This document shows positions 1-8,887 of a stretch of 64,000 bases of DNA, in pieces. The DNA comes from Candidatus Saccharibacteria bacterium UBA1050 (GTDB taxonomy: Bacteria > Patescibacteriota > Saccharimonadia > Saccharimonadales > Saccharimonadaceae). Below the pieces are notes generated by a model. The model was given only the letters and a program-made list of their open reading frames with translations. It was not told where the DNA came from and searched no databases. Position numbers and translations under genes: made by a program. How positions within the stretch are numbered: the stretch's first letter is position 1; the number at the start of each line of letters is the position of its first letter. The stretch spans positions 373,692-437,691 of the forward strand of contig DCDR01000001.1 in NCBI GenBank assembly GCA_002316545.1, in the 5' to 3' direction.

Positions 1-1935
1 CTTCTTACCATCTTCAATCAGTTCGTGTGTGTGGTCTACATGAGGACCACCGCAAATCTCGAAGCTAAATGGGCGCTCCTCGGCAGGTGACTGCGGATCT
101 TTCATGCTATACACTTTTACCGTATCGCCATAACGATCGCCGAATTGGCCCAATGCGCCTAACGGCCCGGTTGCTTCTTCGGTAGGGTACTCAGCAAAGC
201 TAATTTGCAGGTCTTTGGCAATTTCGCGGTTTACAATTTCCTCTACTTGATCAAGCTGCTCGCGCGTCACCTTCTCTGGGTGAGAAAAATCAAACCGTAG
301 GCGCTCTTCGGTAATATTACTGCCTCGCTGCACCACGTGGTGACCCAATACATCGCGGAGGGCTTGGTACATGAGGTGCGTAGCAGTGTGATACTTTTTG
401 TGCTGCAAGGTTTGGCCGCCAAGACCACCTTTGAACGTTCCTTTTGCGGCGGTTTGCGAGCGTTCGCGCTGCTCTTGCATCTTAGCGTCGAATTCTTGGC
501 GCCAATTCTCAGGCAAATCTACACCCCGTTTGAAACATTCTTCAACCGATAACTCTACAGGAAAACCGTATGTATCATATAGGGTGAACAATATGGAACC
601 CGTTGTTTCAGAAGGGGCTTGCCCCTTCTCGGGTGCAACTGCTTCGCTGCGTTGCAGCCCGCCTTCCCCCGGCTCGCTTTGCTCGCCGCCCGCACGACGC
701 GCGGGTGAAAAAGCTTCTTCAAGCTTTTTCAGACCCTTTCGTAGAGTTTGGCGGAATACTTTTTCTTCTTTCACTAGCACGGCGATTATTTCTTCACGCT
801 TAGCGGCTACTTCAGGAAAATCGTTGTGATACAAATCGGCAATTACCGGCACCACTTCTTGCATGAAATTCTGTTCGATTCCTAGCTCGAATGCAAAGCG
901 AATAGCTCGGCGCAACAAGCGACGCATTACATAGCCTTGCTCTTTGTTGCTTGGCACGCAGCCATCGACTGCCAGGAAGGTTGCTGCTCGCAAGTGGTCG
1001 GCAATTACACGCATGGCATTGGTATGGCTGTCGTAGGTTTTGCCACTCAATTTTTGAAGTGTTTCAATAATTGGCCACATCAGGCTAATTTTAAAGACAT
1101 CTGGGTCGTTTAGTTTGGCTGCAGCGATACGCTCAAGGCCTGATCCGTGGTCGATATTTGGCTTTTCAAGTGGTTCAAATTTGCCTTCTGCCACCTTCTT
1201 GTAGGCCATAAACACATTGTTGCCAATTTCCATAAAGCGGCCACAATCGCAGTTTGGGTGACACTGCTTGCCGAAGCTCGGGTCGTGTGGTGTGCCAAAA
1301 TCGTAAAACATTTCACTGTCTGGCCCGCATGGATCGCCAATTGGAGTATGCTCAGGCGCACCATTACGACTCCACCAGTTTTTGCTACCATCGTAGAAAA
1401 AGATACGCTCACCGTCGTTAATACCGCGATCATAGCCATTTTCTTCGGTGTCGATGTCTGCCAAACCCGAACTCAAGCCCTTCGATTCGAACAAACCTTG
1501 CCACACTTCGGCTGCTTCAGTATCTTTTGGAATACCGTATTCAGGTGCGCCAATATAGCAAGTAATATACAGTTTGCTGGCATCAAGGCTAACGACTTCA
1601 GTCAAGAATTCCCACATCCATTCGATTTGCTCTTTTTTGTACGAGTTTGGGTCACCACCCATATTCCAGTTGCCGAGCATTTCAAAAAAGGTAGTGTGGC
1701 GATTGTCGCCAATATCTTCAATATCCATGGCTCGGAGGCAAGTTTGGCTATCGACAATACGATTACCGCTCGGGTGAGTTTCACCGAGAAGATAGGGGAT
1801 TATAGGCTGCATACCACTGCCGGTAAAAAGGGTAGTTGGGTCATCTTTAAGAACCAACGGAGCACGCTTAATGATTGCGTGGCCACGATCTTCAAAGAAT
1901 TTTAAGTACGCGTTTCGGATTTCTTGAGCATTCAT
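1..1935 (-). CDS. alaS: alanine--tRNA ligase, C-terminal part beyond the window edge
   Basis: Charges tRNA-Ala in the cytoplasm. The frame runs 645 codons from ATG at 1935 to the window edge without a stop, so the 3' end is missing. The N-terminus reads MNAQEIRNAYLKFFEDRGH and is followed by the class II aminoacylation core. LYDTYGFPVEL marks the middle of the protein. The editing domain has a HxxxH site (HTATHLM) and CGGPHV, the counterpart of the family CGGTHV metal site. No Shine-Dalgarno is visible: an extended -10 (TGTTACAAT) ends 7 bases before the ATG, so a leaderless mRNA is likely. The odd part is an in-frame stretch of palindromes at about 606-731 that adds roughly 30 residues between LKKLEEAF and the LYDTYGFP motif. 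The C-terminal DHHA1-type region cannot be judged. Confidence 0.96.
   Translation of the reverse strand, partial: MNAQEIRNAYLKFFEDRGHAIIKRAPLVLKDDPTTLFTGSGMQPIIPYLLGETHPSGNRIVDSQTCLRAMDIEDIGDNRHTTFFEMLGNWNMGGDPNSYKKEQIEWMWEFLTEVVSLDASKLYITCYIGAPEYGIPKDTEAAEVWQGLFESKGLSSGLADIDTEENGYDRGINDGERIFFYDGSKNWWSRNGAPEHTPIGDPCGPDSEMFYDFGTPHDPSFGKQCHPNCDCGRFMEIGNNVFMAYKKVAEGKFEPLEKPNIDHGSGLERIAAAKLNDPDVFKISLMWPIIETLQKLSGKTYDSHTNAMRVIADHLRAATFLAVDGCVPSNKEQGYVMRRLLRRAIRFAFELGIEQNFMQEVVPVIADLYHNDFPEVAAKREEIIAVLVKEEKVFRQTLRKGLKKLEEAFSPARRAGGEQSEPGEGGLQRSEAVAPEKGQAPSETTGSILFTLYDTYGFPVELSVEECFKRGVDLPENWRQEFDAKMQEQRERSQTAAKGTFKGGLGGQTLQHKKYHTATHLMYQALRDVLGHHVVQRGSNITEERLRFDFSHPEKVTREQLDQVEEIVNREIAKDLQISFAEYPTEEATGPLGALGQFGDRYGDTVKVYSMKDPQSPAEERPFSFEICGGPHVDHTHELIEDGKK
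606..731. repeat. cluster of short hairpins inserted in frame in alaS
   Basis: Four adjacent inverted repeats lie inside the alaS coding sequence: GAAGGGGC/GCCCCTTC (611-628), GGGTGCAAC/GTTGCAGCCC (631-660), CCCGC/GCGGG (690-704), and an 11-base perfect stem with a 4-base loop (706-731). The alaS frame stays open through all of them and encodes a Gly/Glu/Ser/Pro-rich linker containing GGEQSEPGEGG. The word at 671-686 (reverse complement GCGAGCAAAGCGAGCC) recurs exactly at 44064-44079 between genes. The position matches a variable linker of AlaRS, so the enzyme may tolerate it. The last stem overlaps codons that look native. Confidence 0.75.
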
Positions 1936-1950
1936 TAGTTATATTGTAAC

Positions 1951-1976
1951 AGAGGCCACTCGTTGTGAGTAGCCTC
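1951..1976 (-). terminator. hairpin between the 98-aa gene and alaS
   Basis: AGAGGC/GCCTCT with extended pairing (11 positions, one mismatch) and a 5-base loop. It lies just after the upstream minus-strand gene and just before the alaS -10 box. The U tract is poor, so termination is plausible rather than certain. Confidence 0.45.
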
Positions 1977-2000
1977 TTGGTTAATTTCGAAACAAAGCCT

Positions 2001-2297
2001 CTAAGCTTGTGGTGTTTGAGGTGGTTGTGGAGCCTGAGGTGGCTGTTGGTCGTTATTTCCGTCAACACCAAGTGCGTCTTTAATCTTGTCGTCTACATTT
2101 GTGCCTGGAATATCTACGCTGGCAACGGCGTCCTTGGCCTGCTCAACTACTTCACCGGCTTTTTGCTGCACATCTTGTACAACTTCTTGGTTTTGTACCC
2201 ATTCTTGACCTTGCTGTACTGTATCTTGCACTTGCTGTACTACATTGTCAGCTTTCTTACCGCCAAACATACCTTTTATGCTATCGAGTAATCCCAT
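2001..2297 (-). CDS. small amphipathic hypothetical protein
   Basis: 98 residues. The start is supported by a strong Shine-Dalgarno (AGGAGGG) 8 bases before the ATG. It begins MGLLDSIKGMFGGKKADN, continues with a Gln/Val-rich helical stretch (about residues 18-65, repeated VQ/VVQ units), and ends in a Pro/Gln-rich tail (QQPPQAPQPPQTPQA). The N-terminal pattern is loosely like small actinobacterial helical proteins of the Rv0909/MT0933 antitoxin type, but I cannot claim homology. There is no signal peptide and no toxin-like neighbour. A TATAAT box lies about 30 bases upstream. Function unknown. Confidence 0.75.
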   Translation of the reverse strand: MGLLDSIKGMFGGKKADNVVQQVQDTVQQGQEWVQNQEVVQDVQQKAGEVVEQAKDAVASVDIPGTNVDDKIKDALGVDGNNDQQPPQAPQPPQTPQA

Positions 2298-2334
2298 TGT
2301 CTATCCCTCCTACTAACTGTTTAGGCTTATTATA

Positions 2335-3360
2335 CTACACTACTATTCCACCGCCGAGACAGATTGCCCCGTCGTACATAACCGCCGATTGCCCTGGGGT
2401 TACCGCCCGTTGAGCCTCAGAAAGGGTAATGGTATTTCCCCGCACCGTACAATCAACTAACGGTGCACGGTGACGAATACGCACTTGGTAGGTCTGGTTT
2501 TCGTTTGGTGCATCGTTGATCCAATGCACCGATGCTAGGGTAAGTTGTGTTTGCCACAGAGATTCATCATTGAGATTGGTGGTGACGTACACGATATTTT
2601 TGTCCATGTCTTTGCTCACAACATAATAGGGTAAGCCGCCACCAACGTCTAATCCGTGGCGTTGGCCGAGCGTGTAGAAAATTGCTCCGTCGTGCTTGCC
2701 TACTATTTTTTCAGACTGAATATCGACAATATCACCTGGTTTTGTTTCAACGTATTGACTTAAGAATTCGCGGATGCCAATTTGGCCAACGAAACAAATG
2801 CCTTGTGAATCTTTTTTTCCGGCGGTGTATAAGCCCCGCTCTTCGGCCATCGCGCGAACTTCGGGTTTGGTGTATTCGCCAAGAGGGAATAGGGTAGAGG
2901 CGAGCGCTTTGCCACTAACACGGTACAAAAAGTATGTTTGGTCTTTGTTGGTATCGGCTGCCTGAAGCAGTTTACCCTCTTTTGTTGCTGCGTAATGCCC
3001 CGTGGCGATTGCATCAGCGCCTTGCTCAAGCGCTGTTTCAAGAAATAATGTAAATTTTACCTCTTGGTTGCACATAATATCTGGATTGGGCGTATGCCCC
3101 CTTTTATATTCATCAATCATGTACTGCACCACTTTGTCACGGTATTCTGTTTCAAAGTCAAACACACGAAAATCGATGCCAAGCTGAACGGCAACCCGTT
3201 TTGCATCCGCCAGATCTTCCGCCCAAGGACAACGCATGCCAGGCAAGTCTTGTGTCCAGTTTTTCATGTACACGCCGACCACTTCGTGGCCTTGTTCTTT
3301 CAACAGCGCCGCGGTCAGGCTTGAGTCGACTCCACCGCTCATGCCTACAAAAATTTTCAC
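2335..3360 (-). CDS. mnmA: tRNA-specific 2-thiouridylase MnmA
   Basis: Adds sulfur to U34 of Lys, Glu and Gln tRNAs, using persulfide sulfur that ultimately comes from a cysteine desulfurase. The PP-loop GMSGGVDSS lies at the N-terminus. The catalytic cysteine pair is visible in NPDIMCNQEVKF and GICFVG. About 341 residues, close to family size. I place the start at GTG 3360 (VKIFVGMSGG) because it overlaps the upstream stop as GTGA and begins right at the PP-loop; a longer frame upstream overlaps the ydcF gene. It is the last gene of the cysteine desulfurase-ydcF-mnmA operon, which puts the sulfur donor and the thiolase in one transcript. Confidence 0.95.
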   Translation of the reverse strand: MKIFVGMSGGVDSSLTAALLKEQGHEVVGVYMKNWTQDLPGMRCPWAEDLADAKRVAVQLGIDFRVFDFETEYRDKVVQYMIDEYKRGHTPNPDIMCNQEVKFTLFLETALEQGADAIATGHYAATKEGKLLQAADTNKDQTYFLYRVSGKALASTLFPLGEYTKPEVRAMAEERGLYTAGKKDSQGICFVGQIGIREFLSQYVETKPGDIVDIQSEKIVGKHDGAIFYTLGQRHGLDVGGGLPYYVVSKDMDKNIVYVTTNLNDESLWQTQLTLASVHWINDAPNENQTYQVRIRHRAPLVDCTVRGNTITLSEAQRAVTPGQSAVMYDGAICLGGGIVV

Positions 3361-3962
3361 TGACTCTTCCCCATGTGGAACATCATAATCTTGACGATTT
3401 CGCTGGCAGCGAGCCACCACCCACGAGGTGTCGTCCACCACCAAGCCGTCCAATCGTCGTCGTAACTAGTGGGGTGGTTCAGCACAGTTACGCTTTCGCC
3501 AACACTGGCACGAAACTCAAGGCCAGCCCTGCGCTGGTGGTACCCAGAGGTCACCAAAATAACTCGCTGGTAGACGCTTGAATCGAGCAATGCTTCGGTT
3601 TCCTCGGCATTTTGCTTGGTAGTCTGTGATGATTCTTCGATAATTATGGCTGCTTCGGGTACGCCGCTACGAACTGCTTGTTGGGCCATTGCTTCTGCGT
3701 TGCTCGGGCCTGAAGTATCTTTGGCCGCACCTGAAAAAACCAATACGTCTGCCCAACCTAGTTGATATAGCTCTATTGCTTCTTTAGCGCGATCGGATGT
3801 ATTGCCACCGCTTACGGCAACTATCGCGTCGGCCTTTTCACAGCCTTCTTTAGCATTTGGCGTGTCACCACACTTTGCTAAATCATCGGGCGACAAATAC
3901 GCACTGACCAAAAAAGTACCAAAAAAGAGTAAGACAACTAGTAATACGATTGCTTTTATCAT
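3357..3962 (-). CDS. YdcF/SanA-like DUF218 membrane protein
   Basis: 201 residues. One N-terminal membrane segment (about residues 3-22, IKAIVLLVVLLFFGTFLVSA) is followed by a DUF218-like domain. That domain has ADAIVAVSGG near residue 45, an SNAEAMA stretch, and VILVTSGYHQRRA near residue 135, which are family-typical motifs. DUF218 proteins are linked to envelope or murein processes, but the reaction here is unknown. The start ATG overlaps the stop of the upstream cysteine desulfurase (ATGA), and its own stop overlaps the mnmA start, so translation is probably coupled. Its presence between two tRNA-thiolation genes is not explained. Confidence 0.85.
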   Translation of the reverse strand: MIKAIVLLVVLLFFGTFLVSAYLSPDDLAKCGDTPNAKEGCEKADAIVAVSGGNTSDRAKEAIELYQLGWADVLVFSGAAKDTSGPSNAEAMAQQAVRSGVPEAAIIIEESSQTTKQNAEETEALLDSSVYQRVILVTSGYHQRRAGLEFRASVGESVTVLNHPTSYDDDWTAWWWTTPRGWWLAASEIVKIMMFHMGKSQ

Positions 3963-5116
3963 GATAGGTTCATCCTGCTTTGTTCAGCCGATACTGCCGA
4001 GCTGATCTCTTGGATGGCTCGGTCGATTTGTCCAGCTGTAGTGAGGCGACCGAGCGTAATACGCAAGCTGCCGTCGGCAACTTCCGGTGCCAAACCAATG
4101 GCGGTAAGAACATGCGACCTGGTGCCTTTGTTTGCTGCACAGGCGCTGCCTGTCGCAACGCAAATTCCCTTCGTTTCAAGCATAAATACCAGTCGCTCGC
4201 CGTCGATACCCGGAAACGAAATATGTAAAAAGTTGGGAAGTCGTTTTTTAGTAGAGCCTGAAACGATTGCCTCGGGAAATGCTTCTACGAGCGCTGCTTG
4301 GAGGGTGTCACGCAGACCCGAAAGTCGCTCAGCCTCAGTTCGGCGGTGTGAATCGGCTAGGCTCGCTGCCTTTGCAAACCCAATTACCCCAGCAACATTT
4401 TCAGTACCGCTACGTAGGCCGCGCTCTTGCCCACCGCCAACAATCTGTGCTTTTAGCAATACGCCTGGCTTAGCCCATAGCAAGCCAACGGCCTTAGGAC
4501 CATACATTTTTCCAGCATTTAGCGTAAGTAGGTCAACACCTAATCGAGCCACATGCACGTCAATATGGCCAAAGCCTTGCGAAGCGTCTGAATGTAGCAG
4601 CAGGGGAGTGTTATTCCCCACTTCTGCCCTTTTCGCTCGCTCATCTCGAATCATTTCTGCGATGTCACGAAGTGGCTGAATGGTGCCGAGCTCATTATTG
4701 GCAAGCTGAATACTTACAAGGGTCGTATCTGGTCGAAGGGCAGCACGAACGGCATCAGGTGTAATACTTCCCTTTTCGGTTGGTTGCACCAGCGTATAAT
4801 CGTGCTCGGCTGCGGCTGCCAACACAGCGTGGTGTTCAATTGATGAAGTTACGATGTGCCCACTGCTACTATGAATCGCGAGGTTAATTGACTCAGTTGC
4901 CCCGGCTGTTATCACTACCTCATCTGCTTTTGCGCCAAACGTCGCCGCTAGCGTAGCTTTTGCGGATTCATACTTTTTACGAACCTCAATTGCCGCAGCG
5001 TAGGGGCTTGATGGGTTGAAAAACGCATCACTAAAATAGGGCTGCATAGCAGCCAATACTTTCTCGTCTAGCGGCGTTGCCGCCGCGTGATCCAAATAGA
5101 TAAGCGCACCCAACAT
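3959..5116 (-). CDS. cysteine desulfurase, IscS/NifS family
   Basis: PLP enzyme that moves sulfur from cysteine to acceptor proteins. 385 residues, normal size. The N-terminus YLDHAAATP is family-typical. The PLP lysine sits in NAGKMYGPKAVG (SGHK in IscS). The catalytic cysteine is in GSACAANKGTRSH. In this context (followed by ydcF and mnmA) its most likely job is sulfur supply for tRNA 2-thiouridine; a role in Fe-S assembly is possible, but no scaffold gene is in the window. The start ATG at 5116 has no strong Shine-Dalgarno. Confidence 0.94.
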   Translation of the reverse strand: MLGALIYLDHAAATPLDEKVLAAMQPYFSDAFFNPSSPYAAAIEVRKKYESAKATLAATFGAKADEVVITAGATESINLAIHSSSGHIVTSSIEHHAVLAAAAEHDYTLVQPTEKGSITPDAVRAALRPDTTLVSIQLANNELGTIQPLRDIAEMIRDERAKRAEVGNNTPLLLHSDASQGFGHIDVHVARLGVDLLTLNAGKMYGPKAVGLLWAKPGVLLKAQIVGGGQERGLRSGTENVAGVIGFAKAASLADSHRRTEAERLSGLRDTLQAALVEAFPEAIVSGSTKKRLPNFLHISFPGIDGERLVFMLETKGICVATGSACAANKGTRSHVLTAIGLAPEVADGSLRITLGRLTTAGQIDRAIQEISSAVSAEQSRMNLS

Positions 5117-5127
5117 TACTCTATTAA

Positions 5128-5559
5128 TTATAGCAGTTTCTTGCCGGTTGAAGGGTCGCGCTTGTAGACTTTTCGTGCAACCTGTTCGAAGTACATGTTG
5201 ATAGCAATCAGAAGATTATCGAGCTCTTCGCCTTCAATGTAGCTATAACGAGCGCCGTCTTGGGCTTTTAGTACACCTTTTTCCTGAAGTTCGTAGCGTG
5301 TGGTGGTCGATTGTTTATTGCCGTTAGCATCCAGGTATTCTTCATACCAAATCCACGTGTGCGGATCGAGGTTGAAAAACTCACGTCGGTGACCAGACGG
5401 CACTGCGCCAAATAGTTCACGACCTATCTCGCTTTCGAGTTGGATTAATTCACGCTCGGTAATAGCCTTGAATGGTCGGCCCTTTGGCAACTTCATAAAG
5501 TCGGCTGGACTGTCTGAGCCGATGAGAAGTGCGAGCGTCTTTTTAACCAATCGTGACAT
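5128..5559 (-). CDS. conserved hypothetical protein, 143 aa
   Basis: Soluble protein with no signal peptide or membrane segment. Begins MSRLVKKTLALLIGSD. The centre is aromatic-rich (FFNLDPHTWIWYEEYLD, about residues 62-78), followed by a basic tail (RKVYKRDPSTGKKLL). The WYEEY and RYELQ segments suggest a small mixed alpha/beta fold. It follows the 84-aa gene by 8 bases and probably shares its transcript, and lies 11 bases upstream of the cysteine desulfurase, so all five genes may be one operon. I do not recognise the family. Confidence 0.72.
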   Translation of the reverse strand: MSRLVKKTLALLIGSDSPADFMKLPKGRPFKAITERELIQLESEIGRELFGAVPSGHRREFFNLDPHTWIWYEEYLDANGNKQSTTTRYELQEKGVLKAQDGARYSYIEGEELDNLLIAINMYFEQVARKVYKRDPSTGKKLL

Positions 5560-5567
5560 AAGTACTC

Positions 5568-5822
5568 CTAAGCAGCGAGTTCAAATTCTTCGCGGCGCCA
5601 TTTTTGTAGTAACATGCCTTGTTGAATTGCAACAGCAGTTTCGGAAAGCTTTTCACCACGTCGAAGCGCATCAGCAGCTTCAGATCGGGCACGGGCTTCA
5701 TCAAGGGAAAGCAGATCGGGAGAAGCAAGGTGCGTGTGAATTTCATCCCCATCATTAAACTCCGTCTCATTTCGAGGCGGGATTTGGTAGGTATGTTGCT
5801 CTTGCTTGTACGGTTCTGGCAT
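5568..5822 (-). CDS. small acidic hypothetical protein, 84 aa
   Basis: Starts at ATG 5822 with an AAGGAG-type Shine-Dalgarno. Polar, with no membrane segment. The second half (about residues 38-80: LDEARARSEAADALRRGE...) is predicted helical, ending KWRREEFELAA. It is the first gene of the cluster leading into the cysteine desulfurase operon and may be co-translated with the 143-aa protein. No family recognised. Confidence 0.68.
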   Translation of the reverse strand: MPEPYKQEQHTYQIPPRNETEFNDGDEIHTHLASPDLLSLDEARARSEAADALRRGEKLSETAVAIQQGMLLQKWRREEFELAA

Positions 5823-5899
5823 GCATTCTCCTTAGCAGCTTAGTAAAAGTGGTGTCGAAAAGACTTTTTGCTGTTGGTGTTTAAGAGAGTGCTATTTGG

Positions 5900-6658
5900 C
5901 TAGACGCCAAATAGTGTAGATGCATTTGCGGATGTAACTCGTGCGAGGTGTTCGAGCTCTACCCCACGCCTAGACGCGTGATACTCGGCTACATGCCTCA
6001 CAAATGCTGGCTCATTCACTTTACCACGATGTGGCGAAGGTGTCAAGAATGGTGCATCAGTCTCAAAAAGCATATGGTTTTCAGGGATAGAATCGAATAT
6101 TTTTTGCTGATTTTCGTCTTTTGTAAATGTACTTATGCCGTTTAAACCTATGTATAGCCCTTCTGAGAGACCTCGCTCTAGATTTGACGTATTGTCGGTA
6201 AAGCTGTGTAATACGCCTCTAAGGCCACGAAAATTGCTGAAAATGGGCCAAAAATCGTCGAAAGCCTCGCGGACATGAAAAATAACCGGCAATTTTGCCT
6301 CATGCGCCATCTGTAGCTGTGCTTCGAACGCTGCAATCTGGACTTCACGTGGACTATGCGTGTAAAAATAATCTAGTCCGATTTCACCAACCGCGACAAT
6401 AGAGCTGTGTTCATCGCGTAGGTGTAGCAGCTCCCCTACCCTTTCAAACCCGTCTTTGGCATCATGTGGGTGCGCTCCCACGCTTGCCCACACATTTTCG
6501 TGATTCCGTGCAAAATTGACTGCTTCCTCAGAGGTAGTATTATCAGTTCCGACGCAAATCATTTTGCCAACACCCATATTATGCGCACGCGACATAACAT
6601 CTCCGACATCAAGTGGATAACCAGCTTCGTGGATGTGGCAGTGAGTATCGGTAAGCAT
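5900..6658 (-). CDS. tatD: TatD-family metal-dependent hydrolase
   Basis: Predicted metal-dependent nuclease of the TatD family. 252 residues, typical. Metal motifs are in order: TDTHCHIH (residues 3-10), GEIGLDYF (about residue 92), VIFHVREAFDD (about 125), LHSFTDN (about 150), and ETDAPFLTP near residue 200. The start ATG overlaps the metG stop by one base (TAATG), so the two genes are coupled; metG-tatD adjacency is common in Gram-positive bacteria. The broad family includes DNases with proposed repair or recycling roles. Confidence 0.93.
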   Translation of the reverse strand: MLTDTHCHIHEAGYPLDVGDVMSRAHNMGVGKMICVGTDNTTSEEAVNFARNHENVWASVGAHPHDAKDGFERVGELLHLRDEHSSIVAVGEIGLDYFYTHSPREVQIAAFEAQLQMAHEAKLPVIFHVREAFDDFWPIFSNFRGLRGVLHSFTDNTSNLERGLSEGLYIGLNGISTFTKDENQQKIFDSIPENHMLFETDAPFLTPSPHRGKVNEPAFVRHVAEYHASRRGVELEHLARVTSANASTLFGV

Positions 6659-8142
6659 TATGTTGCCTTTTGATGCGGGTCGGTTGTGTGTACGTACTTT
6701 TTAGGGAACATCACGCCTTCTGGTGGCACAACCACACCAGTTTCAAATGTTTTGTGAATGAATGCCGCGGTGGTAGGCAAAAATGGCACCAGTAAGTCGC
6801 CAATTTGCAGTAAGTTGCCTACGCAGTGAGCTAACACCTCTGACAAATGGCCGTCTGCGTCGGGGTCTTTTTCTTTGCTTTTAGCAATTTCCCACGGTTT
6901 TACGGTTTCGATGTACTGGTTCACGCTGCGAATCATTTGCCACACTTCGTCGAGAGCTTTATTAAACTCTAGGCTATCCATGGCCTTTCGGTAGGCTTGC
7001 ATGTCATGCTCGCCCTGAGGTGAATCACCAATTACTCCGGCTTGGTAACGGGTCAGCATATTAGCAACGCGACTCACAAGGTTACCTAGGTCGTTGGCGA
7101 GCTCAGTATTGTAAGCTGTTTCAAACTTTTCCCACGTGAAGTCTCCATCGTCGAGTGTTGGAATATGGCGAGCAAAAAAGTAACGGAAGGCATCTACCCC
7201 GTACGTATCAATTACTTCGTTTGGATCGACCACATTTCCTACGGTTTTGCTCATCTTTGAGCCACCACTCGAGATGTGGCCGTGCACCAGCAGTTTCTTT
7301 GGTAGAGGCAGGCCAATGCCAAGAAGCATCGCTGGCCAAATACCAGCATGAAATCGCAAAATGTCTTTGCCAACTACTTGCACATCGGCAGGCCAGTAGT
7401 CTTGCCAGCCATCTTGGTCGGGGTAGCCGAGCACCGTGATGTAATTGCTCAGCGCATCAAGCCACACATACATCACTTGATCGGGGTCGCCAGGCACCTG
7501 TACCCCCCAGCTCAAGCTCTTGCGCGGACGTGATACCGACACGTCTTTTAAGCCATCTTTAATCAGCTCAAGGAATTCTTTCTTGCGAAACTCTGGTACG
7601 ATTTGCATCTTGCCCGTTTCTATCGCTTCACGAATTTTGTCGGTAAACTCGCTGGTTTTTAGAAAATAGTTTTCTTCAGCTACTTGCTCGTACTGCGTTT
7701 GGTGATCAGGGCACACGCCACCGGTGGCTTCGACTTCTTTATCAGTGAAAAATGCCTCGTGCCCAACACAGTACCAACCTTGGTATTTACCTTTGTAAAT
7801 ATGTGGCTGAAGCTGTTGCCAGATGTACTGAACTGCGCCTTTATGGTGACCTTCGGTGGTACGAATAAAATCGGTGTATTCGGCTCCGACCTTTTTCATG
7901 AGCGCTTCAAAATTACCATACATTTGGTCGGTATACGCCTGTGGATCCAGACCTGCCTCGGCAGCCTTGGCGGCTATTTTATTGCCATGTTCGTCAGTAC
8001 CAACCTGAAAGCGAACTTCACGGCCATTTTGTTTTTGGTAGCGTGCCCAAATATCGGCAATCAGATAGTCGAGCGCATTACCAATATGTGGCGTGCCGTT
8101 GACGTATGGAATAGCAGTAGTAACGTAGAGGTTTTTTCCCAT
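6658..8142 (-). CDS. metG: methionine--tRNA ligase
   Basis: Class I aminoacyl-tRNA synthetase, about 494 residues. The signature YVNGTPHIGN is the HIGH-type motif; the KMSKT motif lies at about residue 297. The connective region has WYCVGHEAFF and a single GGVCPDH, so a full four-Cys zinc knuckle seems absent. There is no C-terminal tRNA-binding extension. I start at ATG 8142 rather than 8148 because a TACACT -10 box (in TGCTACACT) ends 7 bases before it and no Shine-Dalgarno exists, which implies a leaderless message. First gene of metG-tatD. Confidence 0.96.
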   Translation of the reverse strand: MGKNLYVTTAIPYVNGTPHIGNALDYLIADIWARYQKQNGREVRFQVGTDEHGNKIAAKAAEAGLDPQAYTDQMYGNFEALMKKVGAEYTDFIRTTEGHHKGAVQYIWQQLQPHIYKGKYQGWYCVGHEAFFTDKEVEATGGVCPDHQTQYEQVAEENYFLKTSEFTDKIREAIETGKMQIVPEFRKKEFLELIKDGLKDVSVSRPRKSLSWGVQVPGDPDQVMYVWLDALSNYITVLGYPDQDGWQDYWPADVQVVGKDILRFHAGIWPAMLLGIGLPLPKKLLVHGHISSGGSKMSKTVGNVVDPNEVIDTYGVDAFRYFFARHIPTLDDGDFTWEKFETAYNTELANDLGNLVSRVANMLTRYQAGVIGDSPQGEHDMQAYRKAMDSLEFNKALDEVWQMIRSVNQYIETVKPWEIAKSKEKDPDADGHLSEVLAHCVGNLLQIGDLLVPFLPTTAAFIHKTFETGVVVPPEGVMFPKKYVHTTDPHQKAT

Positions 8143-8161
8143 TACCACTAGTGTAGCAAAG

Positions 8162-8887
8162 TTAACGCAATTGAGCGACTACGGCGAAACGACCATTCGT
8201 ATCGCCTTGTGAATGCGAGAAATAGTGCGGGTCGGTAGCGGTATTCACATTTGAAACGTAAATATTCGCTTCAGGCACCCCTGCCCTTACGGCAAGTGCT
8301 TTGTTCAAGCCACTTAAATCGAGGTGAATACCGTCTTGTTCTTGACTCACGAACCCTTCCCAATCCTCATCTGTTAGATGGTCGAACCATGTCAATATGT
8401 AGTCATGCTTGGCTACGCTTGGTGCCATCCAAATAGTAATATCTTGCACGTCGCTACCCTTTTGCTTGAAAAATTCAATGGTTTTGGTGAGTGTTTTGGC
8501 TACTGATGCGTGGCGGCCAATGTGCGCCAGCGCCAACGCATGGCGGACTGAATCGTAAACTACAGTGCCCACACAATCAGCAATTGGCAAAAACATTCCT
8601 ACTCCCGGTGTTTCGGTATAGAGCACATCAGCATGTACACCTTCGCTATCAGGACGAGTCACTTCGCCAATTGTATCAAATGTATTGCCATCATCGTAGC
8701 TAATAATCTGGTACACGCATTGGTCGTACTCTAGGCCAGAAGCAGCACAAAATCTTCGACGATTCTCAACCATCTCAGGGTCGTGACGGTTGTCCCGAGT
8801 TCGATCGAGTACCGAGCCGTCTTCACGTGACGACACTGCCACAAGTACGTTTTCAGGAAAGCAAGTAGGTTGGTCAGTCGAGATCAT
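8162..8887 (-). CDS. PgeF/YfiH (DUF152) family protein
   Basis: About 241 residues. Family features are PIADCVGTVVYD (the cysteine of the metal site), LALAHIGRHA (histidine), and a C-terminal SNVNTATDPHYFSHSQGDTNGR segment that matches the family's C..T..D..FSHR...GR pattern. Members act as purine nucleoside phosphorylases or adenosine deaminases, or in peptidoglycan editing; which applies here is not shown. I start at ATG 8887 (MISTDQPTC), which overlaps the rsmA stop as ATGA, instead of an upstream TTG at 8911. Translationally coupled to rsmA. Confidence 0.85.
   Translation of the reverse strand: MISTDQPTCFPENVLVAVSSREDGSVLDRTRDNRHDPEMVENRRRFCAASGLEYDQCVYQIISYDDGNTFDTIGEVTRPDSEGVHADVLYTETPGVGMFLPIADCVGTVVYDSVRHALALAHIGRHASVAKTLTKTIEFFKQKGSDVQDITIWMAPSVAKHDYILTWFDHLTDEDWEGFVSQEQDGIHLDLSGLNKALAVRAGVPEANIYVSNVNTATDPHYFSHSQGDTNGRFAVVAQLR

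Noticed and set aside
1147..1905. 252-codon plus-strand frame opposite alaS
   Set aside because: It is antisense to a clearly conserved synthetase, has no ribosome site, and its sequence looks like a shadow.
3361..3453. Longer N-terminus for mnmA upstream of GTG 3360
   Set aside because: It overlaps ydcF in another frame; the PP-loop sits at the GTG start, which also forms a GTGA overlap with the ydcF stop.
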